From Taudactylus pleione (Eukaryota; Chordata; Amphibia; Anura; Myobatrachidae): a stretch of DNA of 64,000 bases. A program made the translations under genes and the position numbers. The notes beneath the pieces were generated by a model. The model did no database searches and was not told where the DNA came from. It saw only the letters and a list, made by a program, of their open reading frames with translations. The stretch is from the NCBI GenBank assembly GCA_031769625.1, contig JAUIMM010000040.1, forward strand, positions 14,397,501 through 14,461,500, given 5' to 3'. Below are positions 12,130-24,336 of this stretch, in pieces; the stretch's first letter is position 1; each line of letters opens with the position of its first letter.

Positions 12130-12713
12130 GGCCCTCATTCAGAGCCGCTCGCTATTTGCGGTCGTTCGTTCTAAAACAAGGGGTGGCTATTCAAATGAAC
12201 CGTTCGCTAATTGCGGTCTGTTCACGCCTCTAAGCAAAACTTGCAGTTGTAATTTTGAAAAATACGCCCCCTTGCCGCTCGCACCATACGTCATGTCCGC
12301 TATTTATTAGATTAATCGAGTACATCGAACAGCGTATGAACTGCTCGCTATTCTTGTGGCTGGTTCTTTCAACCGCTAATTTGCGAGCAGTTCGGAGTAA
12401 AAAAAAAAAAGAGACGTGGTCAATGACACTGCTGTAATAATTATGCACTCCCTTAAAACGCCCGTTTTGACTTTTAAGCACGCCTGCGATCTAATTCCAC
12501 ACCCCCGTTTTCAAGCATCTTCCCCTGTTACCACCCACATACGCCTCCTTCTGTCACTCAAAATAGCAGGCATTCGTTATATAGCGAACAAACGATTTTC
12601 GGCTGCACTGACTGGTTCGCGCATGCGTATTACAATCCGTACGCATGCGCAGATGTGCGAACATCGGTCAGAACGAACGAGCGGCCGCTTACGAGCGGCT
12701 CTGAATCAGGGCC
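12130..12713. mobile_element. Harbinger-like MITE, 584 bp, TTA target duplication
   Basis: GGCCCTCATTCAGAGCCGCT at the left is inverted at the right (AGCGGCTCTGAATCAGGGCC, one change), and pairing continues through GTCGTTCGTTC/GAACGAACGA. TTA stands on both sides (12127-12129 and 12714-12716). A 3-bp TWA duplication with GG-starting ends is the habit of PIF/Harbinger elements. CpG-rich compared with the intron. Confidence 0.85.
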
Positions 12714-13812
12714 TTAGACAGATGGCATCAGGTCAGTGAGATTGCTTGCCCCCATTCCTCCTGTATTGCAATGAAGGACATTATTGGGTCCTCCACAGAA
12801 ACCTTAATAGGTTTGCCATTTTGAAAGGGGCATCTTTATGGTGTATTAATTCTTAGAAAGCCGTTCACACAGGTAGTGCAGGCTTCTCCGGATGTACTCT
12901 CCCATTATGAGGGAGAGGTTTTTGATCCAGTGGGGTGGACAAGCAGTGTTAGATCAATTTCTGGCAAACTATGATGTTGATGGGCTGCTTCTCTTTATCA
13001 TAAGACTTCGATGTCCATGAGGTTTGTACACCTATGGCAGCAGACAGCAAGGTTTAGGTGCCCCACAAGGTTGCCATGTTTTTGAACCTGAAGGTAATGG
13101 ACACAGCTAAGGTGTATTTTGCCAATTACAATTGTTTTGGTCATTAGTACTCCTTATATTAAGACCTTCAAGGGTACAAGACAGGTAACATGTAGCAATT
13201 CTCTGGGTTTATTTAGGGTAGTGGGAGCTTCACAAATCAACAAATGCACTCCACAGAGTACTTAGCTCAAAATTCTGTGCAGTGGATCAAACCTCAAAGA
13301 ACCATCCCTGGTTCTTGACAAGGCACTGATACTGGGGTTGTGGCTGTCCAACATAATCAACAGCTTGTTTTAGCTGTGGCTTGAGTGTACAGGCCTATGC
13401 CACCAGACTCTGATCAATTACCTGATAGTCCTAGGTTTAAATGTACATCGAACAGCACTTCTGTCCCTGCTGAATTGGTTTGGGGCTATAATTGTATCCA
13501 TTGGAATTTCAGTCAGTTTAGGTCATGAGGACCAAATCTAAGGCATCTCTTTTGAGGGGAGTCTCACCCTTCCAGCTGTACTCCCTTTTGAGGGGAGTCT
13601 CCCTCTTCCACTTATTCTCTGGCTACAGGTGAATAGAGTCCTTAATCCTGGCCTCAGCTCTCCAAAGCACATAAAAATATAAATATAACTCTACTTTAAG
13701 TAATATTTGTAACATGCTCTTATCTCTTAAGCTCTCCTTTAAGGGTTACGTCAGCAGCCTAACGCTGGCACAAGATCCATACTTGTTTTTTTGCTATCTC
13801 TATAGCACACTA
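12714..13812. other. Intron, unrecognised sequence
   Basis: Mixed-composition DNA. AGGGGAGTCTC recurs at 13554 and 13576 as a short local duplication. No coding frame with family resemblance. Confidence 0.4.
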
Positions 13813-13815
13813 TAA

Positions 13816-13950
13816 GGGGTATATTTACTAAAGTGCAGTTTTTTAGAAGTGGAGTTGTAGCACCTTCTAGAAGATAATAGCTACAAACTGATTGGTTGCT
13901 ATGGGCAACATCTCAACTTCTAAAAACCTGCACTTTAGTAAATATACCCC
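13816..13950. mobile_element. MITE, 135 bp, GGGGTATATTTACTAAA ends, TAA duplication
   Basis: GGGGTATATTTACTAAAGTG at the left is the inverse of CACTTTAGTAAATATACCCC at the right, a perfect 20-bp pair. Flanking TAA on both sides (13813-13815 and 13951-13953). The centre has ACTGATTGGTTGCTATGGGC, a phrase typical of frog MITEs of this kind. Confidence 0.9.
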
Positions 13951-13953
13951 TAA

Positions 13954-15328
13954 GTGAGGGATCATTTACTACTTGTAATAGCGTGCATTATTTTTATTGT
14001 TGTTAAATCACTACAATAGAGAAATGTATGCCATGACAGAAATCATAGCGAAACAGTTGCTAATTAACTTCTAACATTGCAAAGAAATAATGATAAAAAA
14101 TACACCCTATGTCAATCAGCATGCTGGATTATGCCGGCATAATTGCTGTGTGGGGTGCCGTACTTCAGAGAGGCACAGCACTGAATCCACGCAACTTTAT
14201 GTATACAAACAATTAGAGAATATGCATACTTGGACTCCCCTTTAATTATAGACAGTACCAGAGCAGGGCGATTTGCGCCCTGGACATGTATGTCAAGACA
14301 TCACACGAAGAGGGTGGGGCCATTTTCACCAGGAAGTATACAGTAGTACTTCTCAGAGCGCCCTTAGAACATTCCGTGCAGCTCTGCAACAGCGGTATAA
14401 GATGCAGGATGCTGTTCCAGGCACCCTGCAAGCCAAATTCAGGTGCTGTGGAGCAGTGACAATGCCGCCCCCATGGCCCTGTAACCTTCAGCAATGGCAC
14501 TGCTCGCACATCACCAGTTACGCCCCTGATTACAGAAACTCAAATCACAAAAAATAAATAACGTTTCAGGATTACATCATATTCCTTTCTCTAAACCATA
14601 TATAATGTCCAATTTTGAAATAGGATACAACCGATGGAAAATTATAGAAAGAACATAATTTTCAATATGTTGATAAAAGCAGGTCAGAAAAATACATGAC
14701 CGGGATTGCAACTAGGGCTGTATGAAAGGGGCAGTTGAGGGCGCATATCTGATGGAGGGCACAAGTAATTCATTCCGTTTAGATCAGTTTTGTTACAATT
14801 AAGTGCTTGGGGGTGTCAACTTTCCTTCTTATCCCAGGTGCAACAATTTCTAGTTACATCTCTGTATATGACTTTGGCAGAGCATTGTAATTGGTAGAAT
14901 GTTGCATAATAAGAACAGTATGCAATCCTGACACGATATGTGCTTTTGTACTTTCACTCTCTCTGCAATTGATATAAGCAGTAATTTTTAAACAAGCGAG
15001 ATTCTTGAGAGTGTGGATCTTTCAATAAATAATAACACCTGTTGATATAATTCCTTTCATCTAAATTATATTATACTGCTTTGTTGCATAGAATAACACA
15101 TTGTGACCTTCAATAAACACTACAGCAACGCTGATGCCCTATTCATTTCAACAAATCTTCATCAATTCCTTCATTAGAAGCAGTGACAGATTTAACAACA
15201 AACATATTTCACAGATAAGTGAATGTATTAGTATTAGTAATAAACATAACATGTCAGATTTTATTGATTTGTAGAAATGTTTGTAATTTTTGGGGACTCA
15301 CTTTGGTTCTCAAGTTTAATTAATCATT
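13954..15328. other. Intron, nothing firm
   Basis: AT-rich intron with a GC-richer patch at 14250-14520 that resembles decayed repeat. It runs to the 5' target duplication of the L1. Confidence 0.5.
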
Positions 15329-15344
15329 AAGAAATGTATTATTT
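15329..15344. repeat. 5' target-site duplication of the L1
   Basis: AAGAAATGTATTATTT here matches AAGAAATCTATTACTT at 22357-22372 in 14 of 16 bases. The two copies bracket the LINE. Confidence 0.75.
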
Positions 15345-16470
15345 GGGTGTGGATTGGCTGGCACTAAGCTAATGCAGCATTGTCACTGAAGGGCACTTTT
15401 GAAGGGTTTCCCCACCCCCAGTCACGCTATACAGTGCCCCTATTCTGTAGGCTAACCTTGGGGCTTCACTGTGCCGCAATCAGATTCACCCCCGGTGGGT
15501 TCCTGCATTTGGGACTTCTCCCTTGTTGAAGCTGCGGCCTCGAGTACAGAGCTGTCCCTGCCGGATCGCTCTGTGGTTAAAGTTGGACTCGGACCGCTCT
15601 GTATCCCACCCCAGGGGTGCTGCTTTACATCCCGATCTCCTCCAAATACCGGGGCTGAGGTGTGTGTGCTGTGCGCCCGGTGGCCTGCTCTCAGGGTGCG
15701 CCCGCTGTGTGGGTTACACTCCGGCTCCCTCTCACCTCTTCCAAGCTGCTGCTGTGGACACATGCTGAGAGCCAACGCCGTACTGCACGGCTGCTTGTGT
15801 GGTCGCGGCTGGTCCCGGCCCCATCTGTTCTTTCCCTTGCTGTGCTGCTGCATCCTACTATAGGGTATACGCACCTGGTGCTCCGGGGAGCCTGCCATCT
15901 CGCTGCACCACAACTACTGTAGGAATAAGGCTGAGTGGCTGGCCCTGATGCTTAGTACTTACTGGTTATACTGCTGTGCAGCTCTCCAACACCAGCACCT
16001 ACCAACCTGCCTGTGGCCAAGGGTATCTGTACATCTCCCGACCTTTCACATCTCCCCACAGGAGGTCCACAGACCCTTTCTCTGGTCTCACCGGGGCTAG
16101 GCTTAGGTCCCCAACATACAGTGCCACTATCCTGGCTGCCTATGTCCGACACCCCATTATTTATTTTCTGACCCCCTACTGATGTCCTGCTAGGGGGCGG
16201 TCCATCAGTCCCCTGGGTGTTCCCCTTTATCTCCTGAAGCAAATACCGGCCCTTCCATCTTGAGAGATCCTACTCTTTCATGGCTTTGCACTCCCAAAGT
16301 TTCTGGTGCACCCCAAGGGATACATTTCCCTCCTGTGATACTTTCCTGGGCCCTCTATTCCATACAGAAGTCTACTGCCAAAACACCTAGGCAAGGAGGT
16401 GGCAACATCTCGCAACATTTTACAAAGGGCACAAAATCCAGTCTGCAAAGGAGCACCCCCTCTCCGCCCC
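15345..16470 (+). promoter_or_regulatory. L1 5' UTR, GC-rich, presumed internal promoter
   Basis: Much richer in G+C than the intron around it, starting at the target duplication and ending at ORF1. L1-clade elements carry their promoter in the 5' UTR; no specific factor site is claimed. Long open frames on both strands here (for example 15452-15913 minus) reflect composition, not genes. Confidence 0.55.
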
Positions 16471-16477
16471 CTATTAT

Positions 16478-17335
16478 ATGGATAAAGTTGAATATGCACC
16501 TCCGCCTCCTTCCACAAAGGAAGATATTCTGGCTCTCCGTTCCTTAATCACGGATTTTAAGGACTCCCTTGAGACCAAACTGGATAAAGCCGTGGCATCC
16601 ATTAAATCTGATATCTCCTCTCTTGCCACTCGAACATCCAAGTTAGAATCTCGTCAAGATAATTTTCAGAGAGTACTCAACGATACAAGCAGGGATCTAG
16701 ACCACATAGTTGCTGAACTCTCAGATCTTCGCACCAAAAACAAGGACTTGGAGAATAGGGAGCGCAAAAACAATATACGCATACGATGCATCCCAGAGTC
16801 TGTTACTATGGAGGCCTTGGAACCCTATCTACATAACCTCTTCTCATTCCTGTTGCCAGACCTTGGACCTCAGAAGTTCCTTTTGGAAAGAGCGCATCAT
16901 GCGCTACGACCTAAACCCAAGGATAGTGAACCTCCCCGGGATGTAGTAATTAGTTTCCTCAGCTACAAGGACAAGGAACTAGTCCTCGCTCTCACCAGGG
17001 GCAAACCGCACGTCCTCTATGACAGGGCTAAACTACATTTCTACCAGGACTTAGCTCCTCTAACCATTGCTAAATGTAGAGACTTCCGAGATCTAACCAA
17101 AGCACTTGGTGATCGTGGCATCAGGTACCGATGGGGATTCCCCTTTAAACTCATTGTGGACTTCAATGGTAAGACCATCCTAATTCGAGATATCCGAGAA
17201 TGCAGATACCCACCTGGAAGAATCTGGCCCTCTCCCTGGTGGAGATGTCTTTGCACCGTGAGTGGCCCATTCTATCAGCCTCAAGAACTGCTAGTGATTT
17301 ACATCTGCATAATGTCCCTTTCTATAGACCCTTAG
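16478..17335 (+). CDS. L1 ORF1 protein (RNA-binding chaperone), open, C-terminus probably shifted
   Basis: 285 codons from MDKVEYAPPPPSTKEDILAL. Residues about 25-105 form a heptad-like coiled coil (LETKLDKAVASIKSDISSLA, TSKLESRQDNFQRVL, ELSDLRTKNKDLENRE), followed by RKNNIRIRCIPESV, which opens the RNA-recognition-like domain, and the C-terminal domain to about VDFNGKTILIRDIREC. This is the layout of an L1 ORF1 protein, which trimerises and coats L1 RNA. After residue 240 the reading changes character; the neighbouring frame gives LEESGPLPGGDVFA, closer to what the family has there, so a one-base indel near 17200 is likely. Confidence 0.8.
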   Translation: MDKVEYAPPPPSTKEDILALRSLITDFKDSLETKLDKAVASIKSDISSLATRTSKLESRQDNFQRVLNDTSRDLDHIVAELSDLRTKNKDLENRERKNNIRIRCIPESVTMEALEPYLHNLFSFLLPDLGPQKFLLERAHHALRPKPKDSEPPRDVVISFLSYKDKELVLALTRGKPHVLYDRAKLHFYQDLAPLTIAKCRDFRDLTKALGDRGIRYRWGFPFKLIVDFNGKTILIRDIRECRYPPGRIWPSPWWRCLCTVSGPFYQPQELLVIYICIMSLSIDP

Positions 17336-18272
17336 TTCACTACTTTATAAGTTCACACTGTGTAAGATCACCCTAATTTTTCACATATTGATTTTCTACG
17401 GCTACATATTCTAGGGTGCATGTTTTATAATACCTTGATTATAGTATTCTTAATGTATTGTTATCCATGTACCTATTTTCCTGTTATGAATATTATTTAT
17501 GCTACAGTTGTTGGATATCTGTTGAGGGGTTCTACTGGTTCATCCATGTTTGTGATATGTTTTCACCACCTTCATTATATTAACAGTCCTCTAGGATGTA
17601 CGGACCTGTTCTCACTTGATTACCTGCATTTACTTAAATTATTTTTTTTTATTATTATTTTTATATTTATTATTTTTCTCGTGGTGTGCTTTGTTATACC
17701 AAAAATATATTGTATGTTTTTTGTTTGTTGTTCAGGGATATTGTGTAGAGATGATGCCTTTCTATTCTTCCTTTGAGTTACATGCCCTAGATGTCTATAT
17801 TTTTCGACCCACTTCGGCTACTAAATATTTTCCTCCTCATCCCCCAAACCTCTCTCATTTGCAGCTCTCAACATACATATCTCCTTTTTTCTCATTCCCC
17901 TTTACACCCAGGGGACTCCTCTCCCGCTCCTATCAGTCCCTTTTCCTGACTCTTACACTTTCTCCCTTTCCTTATCTCCACTTTGCCCAATCCTTGCCAC
18001 CCTCTTCGTTCATACATTATTACATGATTTTTTAAAATCTTTACCATCCCCACCTCCTTGGACGTCTGTATCCTAACTTCTGTGTGAGTTTCCCTCCTCA
18101 CAGTCGGCTGGGACTCTGCCCTCAACCCCCCCCTTCTCTTTTTGTTAATTATTCTGTTTTATTTTTTATTTTATATTTTTCTCATTTCTCTTTTTTTTTC
18201 TCTTCTCTTCATCACCTCTCCATTCTCCTTTTGTGTGTCAGTTAATCTCCCTTCATCCCTATCCTCTGTCTC

Positions 18273-21200
18273 TTGGATAGTCTAGCTGCTACTATGTCAT
18301 TAATCATAGCCTCTATGAATGTTCGGGGATTAAACATCCCTCAAAAGCACTCGCATTTATTCGGCTCTCTACGGAGTCTAAAAGCCGACATTGCCTTATT
18401 GCAAGAAACTCACTTTCGGGATCCAGGCCACCCGTCATTGTTCTCCAGAAGCTTTTCCACTGTGCTCTACTTTTCCAGTACCACTAAACACAACGGAGTT
18501 GCTATCATGATACATAAAAGGCTGCCTTTAGTTCAGCGATCTGTGCACACTGACTCAGATGGCCGGTTTATCATTCTGACTGGCAGGCTGGGTCACCTCG
18601 AGGTCACTATTGCTTCAGTTTATGCTCCCAACACCGGCCAACAACGCTTTTTTTTATTTTTTTTTACAGAACTCCATAAATGGCAGGAGGGATATTTATT
18701 TCTAGGAGCGGACTTTAACTGTGTCATTGATCCAGTTATTGACCGCACTGCCCTCTGATCTCACCATAGAGCCTGCCCACACCTCGTGCTCTTGCTCTAC
18801 ATATAAAAGAGGCTTCTCTTATTGACAACTGGTGGATCCTTAACCCCACTTCGAAGGACATTACAATCTATTCAGCCCCCCACCGCTCATATTCTAGAAT
18901 AGATTTGCTCTTTTGTGGACCTCCAGTCTCTAATCATCTCACCAACTCCGCTATTCTCCCTAATTCCTGGTCAGATCATTCTATCATTACCTCTTCATTT
19001 AATTTCCTAGACACCCCGCTTTCTCAGCCTCCATGGTGCCTAACGAGACCCTATTGAAAATCCCCCAATTCAAATCCAAGATGGCTATGATTCTGAAAGA
19101 CTATTTCTCTTTAAATGTTCAGGACTCTGACTGCTGTCCCTTGGTATGGGAAGCTCATAAATCTTTCATTCGCGACCATATTATTAGTTATGCTTCTCAC
19201 AGAAATAGAGAGCACAAACAACTCCTGCAGTCTGTAACCGACCAGTTTCATTCACTTGAATCCCTTCACAAATGCACCCCCACGGATGCCATTTGTAGAT
19301 AGCTTACAACTGCTAAATCATCCCTTAATGCGCTTCTCTCAGAGAAGATTGAAAAGTCCCTACGGTGGCTGAACCAATGCTTTTATGAGAAAAGCAATAA
19401 GTCTGACTCTTTACTCGCCAAACGCCTAAGGGCTAGGAATGCTGTTTCAGCCATTTCGGAGATTAAAGACTCTACAGGCTCTCTTCATTATAACCCATCT
19501 AGAATCAACTCTATTTTTAAAGACAATTACAACCAACTTTATAATGCTTTTGTGAGCCCCCCCCGACTGGTCGATCCTCCACTTTCCACGTCGGACTATT
19601 TAACTTCCTGTGCCCTTCCTAGAATCGACCTCCCAACCTCCACTGCACTCAAGTCTCCCCATCACTGAGGAGGAAGTCTCCAATGCCCTTTAGACTCAGA
19701 ATCCTTCCAAAGCACCGGGACCAGACGGTTTCCCCTTTTCTTATTACAAGACTTTCCAGGCGTCCCTTGTCCCCCATCTCTCTACAACCTTTAACCAAAT
19801 TTTAGATGGCAACTTTTTTCATCCCAACACTACTAAGGCAAAGATCACAGTCTTGCCAAAACCGGGTAAGGATCCCCAATTGGTCACCAACTATCTCTGG
19901 CTTTGTACCCACCCATCAAGCTCTAGATAACACCAGACACACGGTTGACTTAATCTACCATATTAATACAATCAAACTTCCCTCTCTACTCCTGGCCATA
20001 GATGCAGAAAATGCCTTTGACAGGGTCTCTTGGCCATTTACTGTATGCTCGCTACCCTTCACCACTTTGGTTTTGAAGGCAAATTTCTACAAGCTGTACA
20101 GGCCCTCTATCATCATCCCTCCACGTCAGTTCTAGCAGAAGGCCTGCTCTTTGACTCTTTTATTATCTCGAATGGAACAAGGCAGGGGTGCCCACTTTCT
20201 CCACTCATCTTCACATTAGTTAATGAGCCCCTTGCTTGTAAGATCCAGGTCAATCCGGACATTGCTGGCATCACCGTTGGGGATTCTAATTATAAAATAT
20301 CCCTTTTTGCTGATGACATACTCCTCACCATGTCCAGTCTCCTAATTTATCTTCCGAATCTATTTCAGGAACTGTCAATTTACAGGCACCTCTCTGGCTA
20401 TAAAGTAAATCATGACAAATCCGAAGCACTACCTTTGCACATCCCGAAGTCAGCTATAGCTCTATTGCAGCTCAATTTCACTTTCACCTGGTATAGAGAT
20501 TCCTTGAAATACCTCGGCATCCATCTGACTAAGTCCTACGATAGCTTATATAAGGCCAATTTTCCACCCCTTTTCAGGTCATTTCCTGGATAGGCCGCAT
20601 AAACTCAATCAAGATAAATGTTCTCCCGAAACTGTTGTACCTTTTCCAAACCCTTCCTGTCGCGGTACCTGCTCGGGTGCTTTCATCCCTGCAAGCCTCC
20701 TTTGGCAAATTTGTCTGGAATGGTCGAAGACCTCGTTTGCATAGGACAATTCAATTCAAGAACTCAATTGATGGGGGATGGGCCTGACATCTATCTCCAA
20801 ATACTATCAGGCAGTCCGTCTTAGCCAATTAGTGGCCTGGCATTCTCCTAGGGGATCCAGGTGCTTGGTGGATCTAGAGGGGGAGTTGGGAAGAGTGGAT
20901 TCTATGTCATACCAACCATGGCTTCCCCACAAACATAGACCCCCATCTGTCCTATCGATGCCCCCGGCAGCTCTTACCTTATCTGTATGGGATTCCCTTG
21001 CCCACAAAGTTTTTACTATATACCTATCCCTGCCCCCAAACACCCTTTAGGCAACATCCCTCATTTCCCTCGGGCCAATCTCGTCATATGGCTTCTATCT
21101 GGACAGCAGCTGGCATTACTCGCTTTCGGCATGTTTCCGGCAGTTTTGCTTCTCAGTCCTTTTCGGAAATCCAGGAAAGGTACTCTTTGTCCTCCTCTTG

Positions 21201-21770
21201 CTTCTTCCAGTACCTTCAAATCCGTAGTTTTGTGGACTTTTTTTCTTCCTCTGCTCCTCCCGGTGTCCCCACCCCTATGGAACGCTTGTGTATCTACCGC
21301 CCCTTGGATAAAGGCACCATATCCCATCTGTATCACTCCATTCTGTCTCCAGAACATCCACCTCTGGCTACTCATGAACTATCTTGGGAGGCGGACCTTG
21401 GATCCTCCTTGGGGGAAAGTACTTGGGAGGCAATTTGGTCTAATGTATCAAAATGTTCCATTAGTGTTTCCATCAAGGAGACCTCATATAAGGTGTACTC
21501 CTGCTGGTATCTGGTTCCAGACCGCTTGCAGCGAATGTTTCCCAATGTCTCACAGTTGTGCTGGCATCAATGCGGCCAGATTTGCACCTTTTTCCATGTT
21601 TGGTGGGCTTATCCAATGATCACACCCTTTTGGACTATGGTTATATCGCTCATATCTTCAGTCGTGCCCTCACATACTCCCCTCTCTCCGGCTTCACTAC
21701 TCTTGTGTGCCCCAGTCTGCCAGTCATCTACGTAGGTCAACAAATTAATCCTACATATTTCTTGTGCAGC
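18273..21770 (+). pseudogene. L1 ORF2 remnant: endonuclease, reverse transcriptase, Cys-rich end
   Basis: The endonuclease is open from 18273 to 18758 (IIASMNVRGLNIPQKHS, ALLQETHFRD, LFLGADFNCVIDP). Stops and shifts follow. Reverse-transcriptase pieces: KAPGPDGFPFSYYKTF near 19710, LLAIDAENAFDRVSWPF near 19990, GTRQGCPLSPLIFTLV near 20175 and FADDILLTMSS near 20310, the last carrying the catalytic pair. The C-terminal knuckle reads CWHQCGQICTFFHVWW near 21560. All parts are in order, so the copy was full length when inserted and has since decayed. Confidence 0.9.
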
Positions 21771-22356
21771 TAAATAACAAATTGCTAAGGCCTGGAAGCA
21801 GCCTTCCCCAACCTCTCATCAGGAATTAATAAACAAGATTTGGTATATTTCCAAAATGGAATACATAGCTAGTCTTCAGAATAGCACAGTGGACAGGTTT
21901 CACGATGTTTGGCAGCCTTGGTATCTCTCTCAAAATATTCCTCTCCTTGGTCTGGCATAGTGGCTAATTCCATCAACCATTTTTATTCTATTTTCTTTCT
22001 TTCCCTTCTCTTTTTTCTTTTATTTTCTCATATATACATTTCGTTGCTCACATCTATTTCACCCCCAACCTCCTTAATATTCCCTCTCTATCCATTTTTC
22101 TTGGCTCGCATATCTGCCCACTTCTTTTTTTCTATTTGGACTAGGAATTTTTATATGTGTTTTTGTATACATGTATATGTTTATGTGTTTCCAATGTTTT
22201 ATGTCTGATTGATTTATGTTATTTACATATAGGTTTTATTTATTTATTTTCTTTTGGCTGTTTTATTGTTTTTGTTTTTACTGGTTCTATTTCTATGGAG
22301 CCAATTGAATTTCTATTTGTACAACTTCCAATAAAAATTTTATAACACGAAAAAAA
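21771..22356 (+). other. L1 3' UTR and A-rich tail
   Basis: T-rich sequence, then AATAAA (22330) and ACACGAAAAAAAAAG. On the ptprz1 strand this becomes a T-run right after the donor of the exon at 22375. Confidence 0.8.
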
Positions 22357-22372
22357 AAGAAATCTATTACTT
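22357..22372. repeat. 3' target-site duplication of the L1, overlapping a splice donor
   Basis: AAGAAATCTATTACTT; read on the minus strand it is intron bases +3 to +18 after the exon ending at 22375 (donor GTAAGTAATAG). Confidence 0.75.
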
Positions 22373-22374
22373 AC

Positions 22375-22448
22375 CAGTATGTATGACGCATTAATATAAT
22401 CTGTTCCTTCTCCAACCAGTGAAGAGAGGCCCACTCTTGATCTCTCAA
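22375..22448 (-). CDS. ptprz1: ptprz1 D2 exon: [12 protein letters not shown]
   Basis: Seventy-four bases encoding (V)[18 protein letters not shown] then NASYIL. DYINASY is the D2 counterpart of DYINANY. Acceptor CATAG, donor GTAAGT. The L1 element at 15345-22356 ends 18 bases from this exon, and its target duplication covers intron bases +3 to +18, so the working donor is partly target-duplication sequence. Human has Met where this copy has the final Leu (from memory). Confidence 0.94.
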
Positions 22449-24336
22449 CTATGACATATTAAGGAATGAACACCAGTTAACAAGGAATCTCTTCATGGTG
22501 TGATTTACAGTATATAGGCAATACAAAGTGCAGATTAAATTTCAATACTCCTCTTTGCTTGACTTTATGATATAAAAGTTTACTATGTTCTGGAAACTAT
22601 ATGTTTATTAAAAAGTCTTTGGCTTTAATACATGCAGTCACCCTGTGTGCTTATATGCCTGTAAGAGCATGGACGAGTGGGCTGAAACGACAGCATCTGT
22701 GGGGGAGCAATATTGTAATGGGAGGAGGTGGGAGATTGGAGGCATTCCTTGTTGCGTAGTAGAATATATCTAGTTGCATCTAGTTATAATTACCCACATG
22801 AAAAAAACAGCATTTTAAAATAGATTCAAGGGGGGAAAGGTGCATTTAGAAGCGGAATTGTCTGTTTAGCAGGGGGCAGTAAAGCATTTTATATGGTACA
22901 GCTGGGTTCTAGGTACACTGTGACCTGGTGGCAGAACTTCATCACCAGCACCTGTAAGCAAGCACTACCTCTGAGGCACCCCCTCCATTATTTACTAGCT
23001 CATAGTGCAGGATTGGATGGGGACATAGTGCAAATGGCCTCATGCTGCTTCTCTATCACTACAGGCAACATGTGACCCAGGCTACAAAGACTGGCAGTTA
23101 CAGTTGCCTCTGCCTCTGGGAGTTACACCACTGCTGTGACTGCTGTAAAATACATACATAGAATAAAAACAGTCCTAATGCTCCCTCACTCACAAATGAG
23201 CAGTATTTTAGGAGAACCATAGAAAAGGGGGTAGTCTTACACTGGCAGAGACTGGAATTTGTAGTCATGTTTTTCCCCCTTCCAACATGCACGTTTCCAG
23301 TCAGGCTCACAATCCCCAAAAAAGTAGGAACAGATTGATCTTCTGGGAATAACTGAGTTCCCAAACCATAATATCTGCACTTCTATAAATGTCCTTTCAT
23401 GTTTTATTTAGTGTGAGATGGTGAAGAAGTTATAAAAATATGTCACATTTCAGACGTAGTTGATGGAAAATCATCCTGCCAGTGGTGTGACATAATAGAC
23501 AAGTTCAAGAAAACATGAACTAAAGCAAAACTGACCAATAAGCAGGCCATGCACGCATGTTTATAATTAATAACATATATTCTTTAAAAAGTTGAAATTT
23601 TAAATCTATTCCAACTGAAAAAAAAACATATATGCAAGGGTGCTTACAAACTATAGCCCCAGTGCCTGGGACAACTGCCTTGGATGTAACTAGGCTTGGT
23701 GTGCACTGAAGAAGATCATCTGTCTGACTTTGAAGTGTCAGCAGAAGAACAGTGTAATGTGGTACCTGACCAACACCAGCAAGGTTTTTTAGCCTATTAG
23801 ATACACAGAAGCATAAAATATAAGTTCCAGAGCCCTGCTATGCTGCAGCCATGCCATCACACCATGTATAGGTGTGGACACCTAAAGGGATAGGTATAGT
23901 TGATGTCTTGGTTGAAGAAGTGCTACTCCCACCACAGACTCCATCTAGCAGCCTCAACTCTTTCTGATGGTTTGTCTAAGCACAAGTATACCACCCTGAC
24001 TACTACATTACAGGATTGTGCTCATTACTGCGAGCATACAGTGTGCAAGTAGAATCACAAGAGACAGGATACAGGAATCTATAGAGAATGCTTTTTTTAT
24101 GTCATTATACTATATATTAATTTTGAAATGCAACAAAAGTAGTTTCTCGAAAGGTGAAATACATGCTCTAAATGTAAGGAGGCCAATAATTTCTTCACTA
24201 AAGTGACTAGTATTTCTTAAATAAGGAAATATTACCAGGAGTAGAACCAAGTCTTTCAAGTAGATTTTTCAATAATTTATATATAAATATATATCCAACA
24301 TTAAAATAAATAAATCAACAACTATACAGCACGCAC
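22449..24336. other. Intron, nothing firm
   Basis: AT-rich intron with no element ends that pair. Confidence 0.5.

Larger units (their letters stand above)
15345..22356 (+). mobile_element. L1-clade LINE, nearly full length, antisense to ptprz1
   Basis: A 7.0-kb retrotransposon in order: GC-rich 5' UTR (about 15345-16470), ORF1 (16478-17335), pyrimidine-rich spacer, ORF2 with endonuclease and reverse transcriptase (18273 to about 21770), T-rich 3' UTR with AATAAA at 22330, and an A-rich tail ending at 22356. It is bracketed by a 16-bp target duplication. ORF2 is broken by several stops and shifts, so the copy cannot move by itself. Its plus orientation means ptprz1 transcripts read through it in antisense. 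Confidence 0.9.

Noticed and set aside
15452..15913. 153-codon minus-strand frame and several plus-strand frames in GC-rich DNA
   Set aside because: They lie in the L1 5' UTR; GC-rich DNA has few stops, and no family resemblance was seen.
20807..21043. Minus-strand frames inside the L1
   Set aside because: Shadows of ORF2 on the other strand.
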